Positions 24,593 to 32,472 of a stretch of DNA of 33,626 nucleotides are shown in pieces (position 1 is the stretch's first letter; each line of letters starts with the position of its first letter). A model generated the notes under the pieces. The model searched no databases. It worked only from the letters and a program-made list of their open reading frames with translations, and was not told the DNA's origin. Source of the DNA: Neisseriaceae bacterium (lineage in GTDB: Bacteria; Pseudomonadota; Gammaproteobacteria; Burkholderiales; Neisseriaceae); the NCBI GenBank assembly GCA_017934045.1, contig JAGBKK010000028.1, positions 1 through 33,626 of the forward strand, given 5' to 3'. The position numbers and the translations under genes are program-made.

Positions 24593-25258
24593 CTACCCCA
24601 TTATTTTTAACAGTTGCAAGCACAAATAAAACAACACTTCCATAATCGGTTGCAACACAATCCACAGTAAGCCTGTAAGCAGTAAAATCAGCACAATCCA
24701 AATGCCGTAAGGTTCGATTTTGTTGAATTGGTAAGAATATTTGGCAGGCAAAAAGGTATCCAAAACGCGTCCGCCGTCCAAAGGCAGAATCGGCACCATA
24801 TTCAACACAAACAAGGCGGCGTTAATTTGCATACCATAAAGACTCATCATCAGCAGCGGTTCAATTATGCTGCTTGGGGCAAGGTGTTTGCCGATAATCG
24901 CAACCATCGTCCAAAGAAACATCATTGCTAAATTGGACAACGGTCCTGCAAGTGCGGTGATTCGCATACCCAATCGTACATTTTTAAAATGGCGCGTAAT
25001 AATCGGCACAGGCTTTGCCCAGCCGAAGAGAAATCCGCCACCACCCACCGCTGCTGAACCTGCAAACATAAGCAATGGCACTAAAATAGTGCCAACAGGG
25101 TCGATATGTGCCACAGGATTCAGCGTTAATCGTCCTAATTTTTCGGCAGTGTTGTCGCCAAAATGCCGTGCGGCATAAGCGTGTGCGGCTTCGTGTAGGG
25201 TTATTGCCAAAATCAATGGCAAAATCATCAGTAAAATTTGTTGTAAATTCAAATTCAT
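24593..25258 (-). CDS. Site-2 protease family (M50) membrane metalloprotease
   Basis: An intramembrane zinc protease-like protein of 221 residues. The zinc motif HEAAH is at residues 22-26 in the first helix. The second family motif NMVPILPLDGGR lies in a later helix and provides the third zinc ligand (Asp). GWAKPVPI and the GPLSNLAMM stretch match the short M50B proteins without PDZ domain. About five to six hydrophobic segments are visible. Substrate unknown. It converges on the LRR gene. Confidence 0.92.
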   Translation of the reverse strand: MNLNLQQILLMILPLILAITLHEAAHAYAARHFGDNTAEKLGRLTLNPVAHIDPVGTILVPLLMFAGSAAVGGGGFLFGWAKPVPIITRHFKNVRLGMRITALAGPLSNLAMMFLWTMVAIIGKHLAPSSIIEPLLMMSLYGMQINAALFVLNMVPILPLDGGRVLDTFLPAKYSYQFNKIEPYGIWIVLILLLTGLLWIVLQPIMEVLFYLCLQLLKIMG

Positions 25259-25560
25259 AGGATTATTTTTTCTCGTAAAACGCTATTATACCAAGGTTTG
25301 CTAACCCTTGCTTTTTGTTGCAACGCATTATAGCAAAACAGGCATATCAGCGTGAAATCCTTTATCATAGCGGAATACAAGCGTGTATGTATGTCTGTTT
25401 TCTTTTGCGAAAGTGTAAAAAATGGGAATGGATAATAAATTGAATCGTACATTAAACAAGTTTCAGGCAGCCTGAAACCGTTAAAAAGTGTGAAAAATCA
25501 ATTTATTATCCATTCCCATTTTTCATTATTTGCACAACCATTCTTACAAGGAGTATCACT
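25259..25560. other. Intergenic region with long inverted repeat
   Basis: No supportable gene in 302 bp. It contains the 26-bp perfect inverted repeat (25418-25523) around a DUS, and ends with the strong ribosome site AAGGAG of the acyl-CoA synthetase gene. A 65-codon minus-strand frame at 25255-25452 has no ribosome site or recognisable content. Confidence 0.5.
25418..25523. repeat. Perfect 26-bp inverted repeat flanking a DUS
   Basis: Arms at 25418-25443 and 25498-25523 are exact reverse complements (outer end AAAAATGGGAATGG). The 54-bp spacer holds the DUS TTTCAGGCAGCCTGAAA at 25461-25477. Total length is about 106 bp. It could be a MITE-like element, an inversion scar or a leader hairpin. 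Confidence 0.85.
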
Positions 25561-27198
25561 ATGGCTGACTTTGACACGGGTTTAGAAAGATGCCAAGCCA
25601 ACTTTTCCGCATTAAGTCCGATTGAATTTTTCGTGCGTACTTCCGAGGTGTATCCGCATAAATTGGCGATTGTGCATGGCAATATTCGCCGCACTTGGGG
25701 CGAAACTTATGACCGCTGTCGCCGTTTAGCCGTTGCCCTGCGTCAATTTGGTGTGAAACGCAATACTACGGTGGCGGTGTTGTGTCCGAATACGCCTGAA
25801 ATGGTGGAATGTCATTTTGGTGTGCCGATGTCAGGCGGCGTTTTGAATACGCTGAATATCCGCTTGGACGCAGAAGGTTTGATTTTCTGCTTAAAACACG
25901 GCGAAGCCAAAGTGCTGATTATCGACAGCGAATTTCTACACCATTTGCCTGCCATTCGTGATGCTCTGCCTGCTTTGTTGGTGGTGCAAGCGAATGATAT
26001 TTTAGGTCCGCAAGTACCGTTGTCCGAAGACGCGGATATGGATTACGAAAGTTTGTTGAAATCTGCCAAAAACATGCACAACTGGCAACTGCCCGATGAC
26101 GAATGGGACGCCATTGCCTTAAATTACACATCAGGTACAACGGGTGACCCCAAAGGCGTGGTATATCATCATCGCGGAGCGGCGTTGAATGCTCTATCCA
26201 ACATTATCGAATGGAATATGCCACGATACCCTGTGTATCTTTGGACACTGCCGATGTTCCACTGCAACGGCTGGTGTTTCCCTTGGACGATTGCCGCCCG
26301 TGCAGGTGTGAATGTGTGCTTGCGTAAAGTTGATGCGGCAACTTGTTTTGATTTAATCCGTCGTGAAAAAGTGGGCTATTACTGTGCCGCACCGATTGTG
26401 CATAAAACACTTGCCGAAGCTCCTGACGAACTCAAAGCAGGCATTACGCATAAAGTCAAAGGCGAAATTTCAGGAGCAGCACCGCCTGTGGCTGTATTGG
26501 AAGCGATGGAAAAAATCGGCTTTGAAATCACCCATGTGTATGGCTTAACCGAGGTGTATGGTCCGTCTTCGGTATGCGTGGAACGCGAAGAATGGAAAGA
26601 CTTAACACTTGAAGAGCGAGCTGCCAAAAAATCGCGTCAAGGCGTTCGTAATATGTTGCAAAATGCGATGATGGTGATGAACCCCAGCACGATGGATATT
26701 GTCGAAAATGACGGCAAAGATATGGGCGAAATTATGTTCCGTGGCAACTTGGTGATGAAAGGCTACCTGAAAAACCCCCAAGCCACACAAGACGCATTTG
26801 CCCAAGGCTGGTTTCACACAGGCGATTTGGCGGTGTTGGACGAAGAAAACTTTGCCCAAATTCGCGACCGCAGTAAAGACATCATCATTTCAGGCGGCGA
26901 AAACATTTCCAGCGTGGAATTAGAAGATGTGTTATACAAACACCCCAATGTGTTGGCGTGTGCGATTGTCGCTGTGCCTGACGAAAAATGGGGCGAAGTG
27001 CCTGTGGCGTTTATCGAACTCAAAGACGGCGTACAATGGACAGAAGAAGAAGTGGTGGAATACTGCCGTGCGAATATGGCAAGATTCAAAGTGCCGAAAA
27101 AAGTCATCTTCCAAACCCTGCCCAAAACCGCTACCAGCAAGGTACAAAAATACGAACTGCGTAAGCGAGCCAAAGAAGCCGTGGGCATTAAATCGTAA
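25561..27198 (+). CDS. AMP-dependent acyl-CoA synthetase
   Basis: Activates a carboxylic acid, probably a medium- or long-chain fatty acid, to its CoA thioester via an acyl-adenylate. The ATP motif YTSGTTGDPKGVVYHHRG is at about residues 188-205, THVYGLTEVYG is the adenylate-binding motif, FHTGDLAVLDEENFAQIRDRSKDIIISGGENIS is the hinge region, and KVPKKVIF near the end carries the family Lys region. At 545 residues it resembles AlkK-like medium-chain ligases, but the substrate cannot be read from sequence. The 12-mer AGGCTACCTGAA (26760-26771), an Eikenella-type DUS, encodes part of the conserved KGYLKNP motif. AAGGAG is 10 bases before ATG 25561. A terminator follows. Confidence 0.92.
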   Translation: MADFDTGLERCQANFSALSPIEFFVRTSEVYPHKLAIVHGNIRRTWGETYDRCRRLAVALRQFGVKRNTTVAVLCPNTPEMVECHFGVPMSGGVLNTLNIRLDAEGLIFCLKHGEAKVLIIDSEFLHHLPAIRDALPALLVVQANDILGPQVPLSEDADMDYESLLKSAKNMHNWQLPDDEWDAIALNYTSGTTGDPKGVVYHHRGAALNALSNIIEWNMPRYPVYLWTLPMFHCNGWCFPWTIAARAGVNVCLRKVDAATCFDLIRREKVGYYCAAPIVHKTLAEAPDELKAGITHKVKGEISGAAPPVAVLEAMEKIGFEITHVYGLTEVYGPSSVCVEREEWKDLTLEERAAKKSRQGVRNMLQNAMMVMNPSTMDIVENDGKDMGEIMFRGNLVMKGYLKNPQATQDAFAQGWFHTGDLAVLDEENFAQIRDRSKDIIISGGENISSVELEDVLYKHPNVLACAIVAVPDEKWGEVPVAFIELKDGVQWTEEEVVEYCRANMARFKVPKKVIFQTLPKTATSKVQKYELRKRAKEAVGIKS

Positions 27199-27200
27199 TC

Positions 27201-27303
27201 TTTCAGGCAGCCTGAACGCCTTTTCAGCTTGCCTGAATAAGCAAAACGACAGTTTAAAGACTGTCGTTTTTTGTGGGCAGTTGTTTTTTCAGGCAGCCTG
27301 AAA
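27201..27303. repeat. DUS cluster after the acyl-CoA synthetase gene
   Basis: TTTCAGGCAGCCTGAA at 27201-27216, a two-base variant (TTTCAGCTTGCCTGAA) at about 27222-27237, and a full copy at 27287-27303 surround the terminator hairpin at 27243-27272. Confidence 0.7.
27243..27272 (+). terminator. Terminator of the acyl-CoA synthetase gene
   Basis: AAAACGACAGT and ACTGTCGTTTT form an 11-bp stem with loop TTAAAG, followed by TTTTTT. About 45 bp past the stop codon. Confidence 0.88.
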
Positions 27304-27332
27304 TTTTGTACTACAAGTCTCCTGCCGTCACG

Positions 27333-27387
27333 GTGGGCAGGAATGCCCACTTACAAGCGTTGTGCGTTTTGCTGGGTCGAAGACCCA
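27333..27387. repeat. Two short palindromes between the convergent genes
   Basis: GTGGGCA-GGAA-TGCCCAC (27333-27350) and TGGGTC-GAA-GACCCA (27373-27387). Both resemble other small palindromes in the window that sit at gene ends. Confidence 0.6.
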
Positions 27388-27395
27388 ACCTACGA

Positions 27396-29828
27396 TTAGC
27401 CCTTAAAATTCGCGTTATTGCGTGCTAATTCTCTAACCCATGCGTTTTTGTCTTCGGCGAGTTTTTTCAAAGTGTCATGAGAAGTGTTGGGGTTTTCGGC
27501 AACGATTTGTCGCATATCGGCGCGTTTATCTTCGGCTAATTGCGACAGAATCTCTGCTGGGGTGTTGGCATTCACTGCCACCGCCATTCTAACGCGATAT
27601 TCGCTGTCGTTGAATAATCGCCGCAGTGTTTCTTCTGGGGCGTTGGTGTTAATGGCAACGCCTAAACGCACAATGGGTTCAGGGTCGTTCGACAGTTTTC
27701 GCATTAAGTCCGCAGGCATATTGATATTTTCTGCCACACCTGCACGCACTTTGGGTTCGCCATCATCTGCTAACTGCCGCAATACGGCAGCAGGCGTGTT
27801 GAGATTTTCAGCCACGGCACGGCGAACTTTGGTATCTGCCATATCGGCTAATTTTTGCAGTTCGTTGGTATCACGCGTGGCGGTGGCACGCACGCGTTCA
27901 TCGCGGTCTTTGGCTAATTGTTCTAATGTATCGGCAGGCAGACGACTGTTGCACGCAACTGCTCGTCTAACCGCAGGTTCTTTATCTTCGGCTAAATGGC
28001 GTAAGATATTGGCAGTAACTTGGGTGTTGCGTGTAACCGATTGACGCACACCGATAAAGCCGTCATCAGCCATTTGTCGCAACAGTACTTCATCGCAGTT
28101 GGCGTTTTCTGCCACGGCAACGCGAATTTCATCGCTATTATCTTTGGCTAAACGGCGTAAGGCTTCTAACGGTGTGGCAGTGTTTTCGGCAACCGTTAAG
28201 CGAATGGCTTGGTCTTTGTGTTTGGCAAGTTGTCGCAAGGTTTCAGGCTGCGTGTGCGGATTGCTGGCGGCAATGCGTGCGTTTTCGGCAACGGCTTGTC
28301 GCACTGTTTCATCGTTGTCTTCGGCAAGATGCCACAAAATAGTCAGCGGTACATTAACATTTTTCGCCACCGCCGCACGCACGCTTGCGTCTTTATGCAA
28401 CGCCAAGGGGCGGAAAATGCGTTCATCGTATTCACGGCTTGCCATTTTTTGTAAGGCAGATAACGGCGTTTTGGGATTTTCTGCCACCGCATGTCGCACC
28501 AACGCGTCATGATCGCCCGATAGGCTTTCTAATAAATTCACAGGCAAATTCGCATTGCGTGCGGCGGCGGCGCGTTCTAAACTGTCATTGCTATCGGCTT
28601 GGCGGCTTAATAAATCCAAAGGTAAATGCGGATTTTTTAACACCGTGCCACGCACCCAAGCGTTTTGGTCTTCTGCCAAGGTGCGTAAGACTTGTGGCGG
28701 TGTGGCTGGATTTTTTGCCACTTGCCAACGCACTTTTTCGTCTTTATCGCTTGCCAAAATTTGCAGAATATAATCAGGCGTTTCCTTGTTTTCGGCTAAT
28801 TTAATGCGGTCGTGCAAGGGTTCGTCTAACACTTTAATATCGTGGTTTTCAGGTTCAGGTTCGGTTTTCAGGCTACCTGAAACGGCTTTTTCCACTGCAT
28901 CGGCAAAGCGTTTGGCAATATCCAAACCTGTTTGATTGCTGATTTCTTGAAAACAAGTGGGCGAAGTAACATTGATTTCGGTTAAAAATCCGCCGATGAT
29001 GTCCAAACCAGCCAACAAAATGCCGTTTTGCAAAAGTTCAGGAGCTAACGCTTCTGCCACTTGTTTTTCTTTTTCGGTTAATAACATTGCTTTGCCTGTG
29101 CCGCCTGCTGCCAAGTTGCCACGCGTCTCGCCCTGTTGCGGAATGCGTGCCAGAGCATACGGCACCACTTCGCCGCCGATAATCAAAACGCGTTTATCGC
29201 CTTCACAAATCGCAGGAATATAGCGTTGAGCCATAATCGTACGGCGATTAAAGCCCATCATCATTTCCAAAATACTGCCGATATTAGGGTCGTCTTGGGT
29301 TAAGCGGAAAATGCCTGCACCGCCCATAGCATTCAACGGCTTGATGATAATATCGCCGTGTTCTGCTAAAAATTGTCGCACTTCATTGTCGTGCGTGGTA
29401 ACAATGGTGGGAGCAATCCACTGCGGAAAACGCAAAATCGCCATTTTCTCGTTGAAATCACGCAAGGCACGCGAACTGTTAAACACTTTTGCCCCTTGCC
29501 CTTCGGCTTGGGTGAGCATATACGACAGATATAAATACTGCATATCAAACGGCGGATCGGTGCGGACAATCACCGCATCAAATTCAGTTAGAGCCTTGTG
29601 CTGTGGGTCTTGGGCGTTAAACCAAGCGTGGTCGTTATCGTCTTTTGCACCGACAAATTCAAACGGCGTTGTCTCTGCCAGAACCATACCGTCTTTAATG
29701 CTTAAATCGGCAGCCAAAGAATGGGATAAATGCCAGTTGCGTTTTGCCATTTCACGCATCATCGCGTAAGTGGTGTCTTTGTAAGTCTTGAAAGACGAGA
29801 GTGGGTCTGCAATAAAGAGAATGTTCAT
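27396..29828 (-). CDS. gshB: Glutathione synthetase fused to an LRV-type repeat solenoid
   Basis: Residues 1-316 are a complete glutathione synthetase (ATP-dependent addition of Gly to gamma-Glu-Cys): MNILFIADPLSSFKTYKDTT, VIVRTDPPFDMQYLYLSYML, ATP-grasp KPLNAMGGAGIFR, and ILLAGLDIIGGFLTEINVTSPT near its end. Ordinary GshB proteins stop at about 315-320 residues. Here the frame continues through SGSLKTEPEPEN into about 19-20 repeats of roughly 24 residues with consensus VRxAVAxNxNTPxExLxxLAxD (about 335-808), typical of LRV/HEAT-like solenoids. Total 810 residues, no frameshift. A one-mismatch DUS (28866-28882) encodes the junction SGSLKT. ATG 29828 has AAAGG upstream. Divergent from lpdA. 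The repeat part probably binds a partner or regulates the enzyme; this is inference. Confidence 0.92.
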   Translation of the reverse strand: MNILFIADPLSSFKTYKDTTYAMMREMAKRNWHLSHSLAADLSIKDGMVLAETTPFEFVGAKDDNDHAWFNAQDPQHKALTEFDAVIVRTDPPFDMQYLYLSYMLTQAEGQGAKVFNSSRALRDFNEKMAILRFPQWIAPTIVTTHDNEVRQFLAEHGDIIIKPLNAMGGAGIFRLTQDDPNIGSILEMMMGFNRRTIMAQRYIPAICEGDKRVLIIGGEVVPYALARIPQQGETRGNLAAGGTGKAMLLTEKEKQVAEALAPELLQNGILLAGLDIIGGFLTEINVTSPTCFQEISNQTGLDIAKRFADAVEKAVSGSLKTEPEPENHDIKVLDEPLHDRIKLAENKETPDYILQILASDKDEKVRWQVAKNPATPPQVLRTLAEDQNAWVRGTVLKNPHLPLDLLSRQADSNDSLERAAAARNANLPVNLLESLSGDHDALVRHAVAENPKTPLSALQKMASREYDERIFRPLALHKDASVRAAVAKNVNVPLTILWHLAEDNDETVRQAVAENARIAASNPHTQPETLRQLAKHKDQAIRLTVAENTATPLEALRRLAKDNSDEIRVAVAENANCDEVLLRQMADDGFIGVRQSVTRNTQVTANILRHLAEDKEPAVRRAVACNSRLPADTLEQLAKDRDERVRATATRDTNELQKLADMADTKVRRAVAENLNTPAAVLRQLADDGEPKVRAGVAENINMPADLMRKLSNDPEPIVRLGVAINTNAPEETLRRLFNDSEYRVRMAVAVNANTPAEILSQLAEDKRADMRQIVAENPNTSHDTLKKLAEDKNAWVRELARNNANFKG

Positions 29829-29875
29829 TTTGAATACCTTTGTTACGCCGTGCAAAAACATTGATATTTTAACCG

Positions 29876-29924
29876 TTTCAGGCTGCCTGAAAGTGATTTT
29901 TTTATATTTTCAGGCAGCCTGAAA
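29876..29924. repeat. Inverted DUS pair between gshB and lpdA
   Basis: TTTCAGGCTGCCTGAAA at 29876-29892 and TTTCAGGCAGCCTGAAA at 29908-29924, 15 bp apart, in the divergent promoter region of gshB and lpdA. Confidence 0.8.
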
Positions 29925-30018
29925 TGGATTGAACTCATTGCTATGGTTTATTCTCATTTGCGATTAACGCTCTTTTCACTTATCATTAAGCCATTTTAAA
30001 TGGTAGGAAAATAGAAAA

Positions 30019-31437
30019 ATGTCTCAACAATTTGATGTTGCCGTCATCGGCGGCGGTCCTGGCGGTTATGTGGCTGCTATTCGTGCGGCTCAATTAGGTT
30101 TTAAAACAGTGTGTATTGACGCTGGACGCAATAAGGCAGGAGACGCTCCTGCTTTGGGCGGCACTTGCTTGAATGTGGGTTGTATTCCGTCCAAAGCCTT
30201 GTTGCAGTCGTCCGAACACTTCCACGCGGCACAGCACGATTTTGCCGAACACGGCATTACGGTTGGCACGCCCAAAATCGATGTCGCCAAAATGATTGCA
30301 CGCAAAGACGCAATCGTTACCAAACTTACAGGCGGTATTGCGTTTTTGTTTAAGAAAAACAAAGTGGAAAGCATTCACGGGACAGGCTCGCTGAAAGGCA
30401 AAAACGGCGATTTGTGGCAGATTGAAGTTTCAGGCAGCGTAATAGAAGCCAAAAGCGTGATTATTGCCACAGGCTCGAACCCACGCCCCTTGCCGAATGT
30501 GGCTGTGGATAATAAAACCGTATTGGACAATGTCGGTGCGTTGAATTTGCTTGAAGTGCCGAAAAAATTAGGCTTAATCGGCTCTGGCGTGATTGGCTTG
30601 GAAATGGGTTCGGTGTGGAATCGTTTGGGCAGTAAAGTTACCGTTTTGGAAGCCTTGCCACAATTTATGCCGATGGCTGACGGTCAAGTGGCAAAAGAAG
30701 CCTTAAAAACTTTCACCGCACAAGGTTTGGATATTCAATTAGGTGTAAAAATTGAAGCGGTTGAAAATAAAGGAAAAAGCGTTACCGTTAAATACAGCGT
30801 TAATGGCGAAAATAAATCGGAAACTTTTGATAAATTGATTGTGGCAATCGGTCGTGTGCCGAATACGCAAGGTTTGAACGCAGACGCGGTGGGCTTAAAA
30901 ATCACCGAACGCGGCTTTATTGAAGTTGATGACGAATGTCGCACAAATCTGCCAAATGTTTGGGCGATTGGCGATGTGGTTAGAGGTCCAATGTTAGCCC
31001 ACAAAGCCAGCGAAGAAGGCGTTGCGGTTGCCGAACGCATTGCTGGACAAAAACCGCATGTTAATTTAGGTGTGATTCCTGCGGTGGTTTATACCACGCC
31101 CGAAATGGCTTGGGTGGGCAAAACCGAAGAGCAGTTAAAAGAAGCAGGCATTGCTTATCGCAAAGGGCAATCAGGCTTTGCGGCAAACGGCAGAGCGTTG
31201 GGCATGGGACAAGCGTCAGGCTTTGTAAAAATGTTGGTCGATGACAAAACCGACCGCATTTTGGGCGTGCATATTATTGGTCCTATGGCGTCCGAATTGA
31301 TTAGCGAAGCGGTGGTGGCTATGGAATTTTCCGCCAGTGGCGAAGATATTGCTCGCATTATCCACGCACACCCCACGCTGTCGGAAGTGATTCACGAAGC
31401 GGCGTTAGCGTGCGATAAACGAGCCTTGCACGGCTAA
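30019..31437 (+). CDS. lpdA: Dihydrolipoyl dehydrogenase
   Basis: The E3 flavoprotein that reoxidises dihydrolipoamide in 2-oxo-acid dehydrogenase complexes or glycine cleavage. FAD motif [19 protein letters not shown] opens the protein. The redox disulfide is in [16 protein letters not shown], the NAD motif is [17 protein letters not shown], and the catalytic His/Glu is in [14 protein letters not shown]. At 472 residues it lacks an N-terminal lipoyl domain. No E1 or E2 genes are adjacent. A partial DUS (about 30427-30438) is read as VSGSVIE. TAGGAAAATAG precedes ATG 30019. Confidence 0.96.
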   Translation: MSQQFDVAVIGGGPGGYVAAIRAAQLGFKTVCIDAGRNKAGDAPALGGTCLNVGCIPSKALLQSSEHFHAAQHDFAEHGITVGTPKIDVAKMIARKDAIVTKLTGGIAFLFKKNKVESIHGTGSLKGKNGDLWQIEVSGSVIEAKSVIIATGSNPRPLPNVAVDNKTVLDNVGALNLLEVPKKLGLIGSGVIGLEMGSVWNRLGSKVTVLEALPQFMPMADGQVAKEALKTFTAQGLDIQLGVKIEAVENKGKSVTVKYSVNGENKSETFDKLIVAIGRVPNTQGLNADAVGLKITERGFIEVDDECRTNLPNVWAIGDVVRGPMLAHKASEEGVAVAERIAGQKPHVNLGVIPAVVYTTPEMAWVGKTEEQLKEAGIAYRKGQSGFAANGRALGMGQASGFVKMLVDDKTDRILGVHIIGPMASELISEAVVAMEFSASGEDIARIIHAHPTLSEVIHEAALACDKRALHG

Positions 31438-31445
31438 ACCGTAGG

Positions 31446-31604
31446 GTGGGCAACTTGCTTGCCCACACTGAACGGATAATTGTTTGTTGGGTAAGCATTC
31501 TTGCCCACCACAACAAATATCTTTCAGGCAGCCTGAAAATAAAAAAACAGTTGTCGGATAAGCATTCTTACCCCCACAACAAACATCTTTCAGGCAGCCT
31601 GAAA
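31446..31604. repeat. Palindrome and duplicated DUS block after lpdA
   Basis: GTGGGCAA...TTGCCCAC (31446-31466) is followed by two similar blocks of about 48 bp (about 31491-31538 and 31558-31604). Each has a degenerate GGGTAAGCATTCTTGCCC-type hairpin, then ACAACAAA, then a perfect DUS. The blocks are offset by about 67 bp. Confidence 0.75.
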
Positions 31605-31664
31605 CACAATAACAACACGCATCTTGGCGGATTATTTTTCAACCTTAACCAAAGGACAAGCAAA

Positions 31665-32105
31665 ATGAAACTGAAAAACCTGCTCAAATTTTTGGACTAC
31701 GATCCGATTGAAAATCAAACCAAAGTGTGCGGTTTGGTAAGTGTAACCGAATATCTGAACAGCAGTTACCGCAAAATCAAGCACAAAACACTGAACATTA
31801 CCGACCCACAACGCGAACTGACTTACGCTTATGAAAACATTATTCACGCTTACGGCACGCTGTGGAAAGTAGAACAGAACAAAGCCCACGAATACCTTTT
31901 TATTGAACACAGTTTGGTGGATATTTTTTGCCGTCCTGAAAATATCGACAATAAAGAAGAACAACTGATTTGGGTGGGTTGTGCCGATATGCAACAATTT
32001 TCCGACCGTATTTTGATTGCCGATGACGGCTTTTCGCAATACCACATTACCGCCGACCGCCACTTCCGTTCTTGGACAGGCGAAGTGTGCATTACCATTG
32101 AATAA
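31665..32105 (+). CDS. Protein of unknown function
   Basis: A 146-residue soluble protein, not recognised. There is no signal peptide or membrane helix. It begins MKLKNLLKFLDYDPIENQTKVC and is mixed charged and aromatic, with a segment HRFRSW-like near the end (ADRHFRSWTGEV). ATG 31665 follows AAAGGACAAGCAAA, a good ribosome site. The frame is open back to 31446 only because the repeat block lacks stops, and that part is not coding. A DUS and a small membrane-protein gene follow closely, so the two may be cotranscribed. Confidence 0.7.
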   Translation: MKLKNLLKFLDYDPIENQTKVCGLVSVTEYLNSSYRKIKHKTLNITDPQRELTYAYENIIHAYGTLWKVEQNKAHEYLFIEHSLVDIFCRPENIDNKEEQLIWVGCADMQQFSDRILIADDGFSQYHITADRHFRSWTGEVCITIE

Positions 32106-32106
32106 C

Positions 32107-32123
32107 TTTCAGGCTGCCTGAAA
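32107..32123. repeat. DUS palindrome abutting a start codon
   Basis: TTTCAGGCTGCCTGAAA, whose last base is the A of the ATG at 32123. Its AGG (32111-32113) is the only Shine-Dalgarno-like sequence before that start. Confidence 0.8.
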
Positions 32124-32428
32124 TGACCGAAAACACCTTAATTGCCATTGCTATTTTCACCATACCCACAGGTATTTTGTTGATGGCGTTTGCCGTATTG
32201 TGGCAAATGTATATTATGTTCACCGAAACCTACACGCTTAACCGTTATAAAGACGACAACCGCCTAATTTGGGTGATTGCAGGTTTAATGTTTAGTTTTA
32301 GTTTAGCGGTGTATTACTACTGCCCCAACGCTCGCAAAAAAGGCAAGTGGGGGGTAATCGCAGGTATTCTTGGCTTGATTATGTATGTTGGCACAACCAT
32401 CATCATCAAACGCTTTCAGGCTGCCTGA
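32123..32428 (+). CDS. Small membrane protein of unknown function
   Basis: A 101-residue protein with about three hydrophobic helices (roughly 5-30, 47-66 and 76-94) and no family recognised. Both ends are made by uptake sequences: the ATG is joined to the DUS at 32107-32123, and the C-terminal FQAA plus TGA stop come from the DUS at 32414-32430. It lies 17 bp after the preceding unknown gene and may be coexpressed with it. Short and unrecognised, but the hydrophobic pattern and tight spacing support it. Confidence 0.6.
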   Translation: MTENTLIAIAIFTIPTGILLMAFAVLWQMYIMFTETYTLNRYKDDNRLIWVIAGLMFSFSLAVYYYCPNARKKGKWGVIAGILGLIMYVGTTIIIKRFQAA

Positions 32429-32430
32429 AA
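32414..32430. repeat. DUS palindrome supplying a stop codon
   Basis: TTTCAGGCTGCCTGAAA read in frame as FQAA and TGA, ending the small membrane protein. Confidence 0.8.
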
Positions 32431-32472
32431 CGAAGTTCAACGAACGCAGTGAAGTTAAATTAAAAATATAAA

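Noticed and set aside
25255-25452. 65-codon minus-strand frame upstream of the site-2 protease gene
   Set aside because: No ribosome site, no recognisable content and AT-rich intergenic composition; it ends within the protease start.
26814-27350. 178-codon minus-strand frame across the acyl-CoA synthetase 3' end
   Set aside because: It is a shadow of the conserved gene and continues through the terminator and DUS cluster.
27484-28512. Long plus-strand frames over the LRV region
   Set aside because: The regular codon pattern of the repeat solenoid keeps antisense frames open. The minus-strand reading has the clear repeat consensus.
31446-31664. N-terminal extension of the unknown protein at 31665
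   Set aside because: The extension is a read-through of palindromes and DUS blocks, and a good ribosome site lies directly before 31665.
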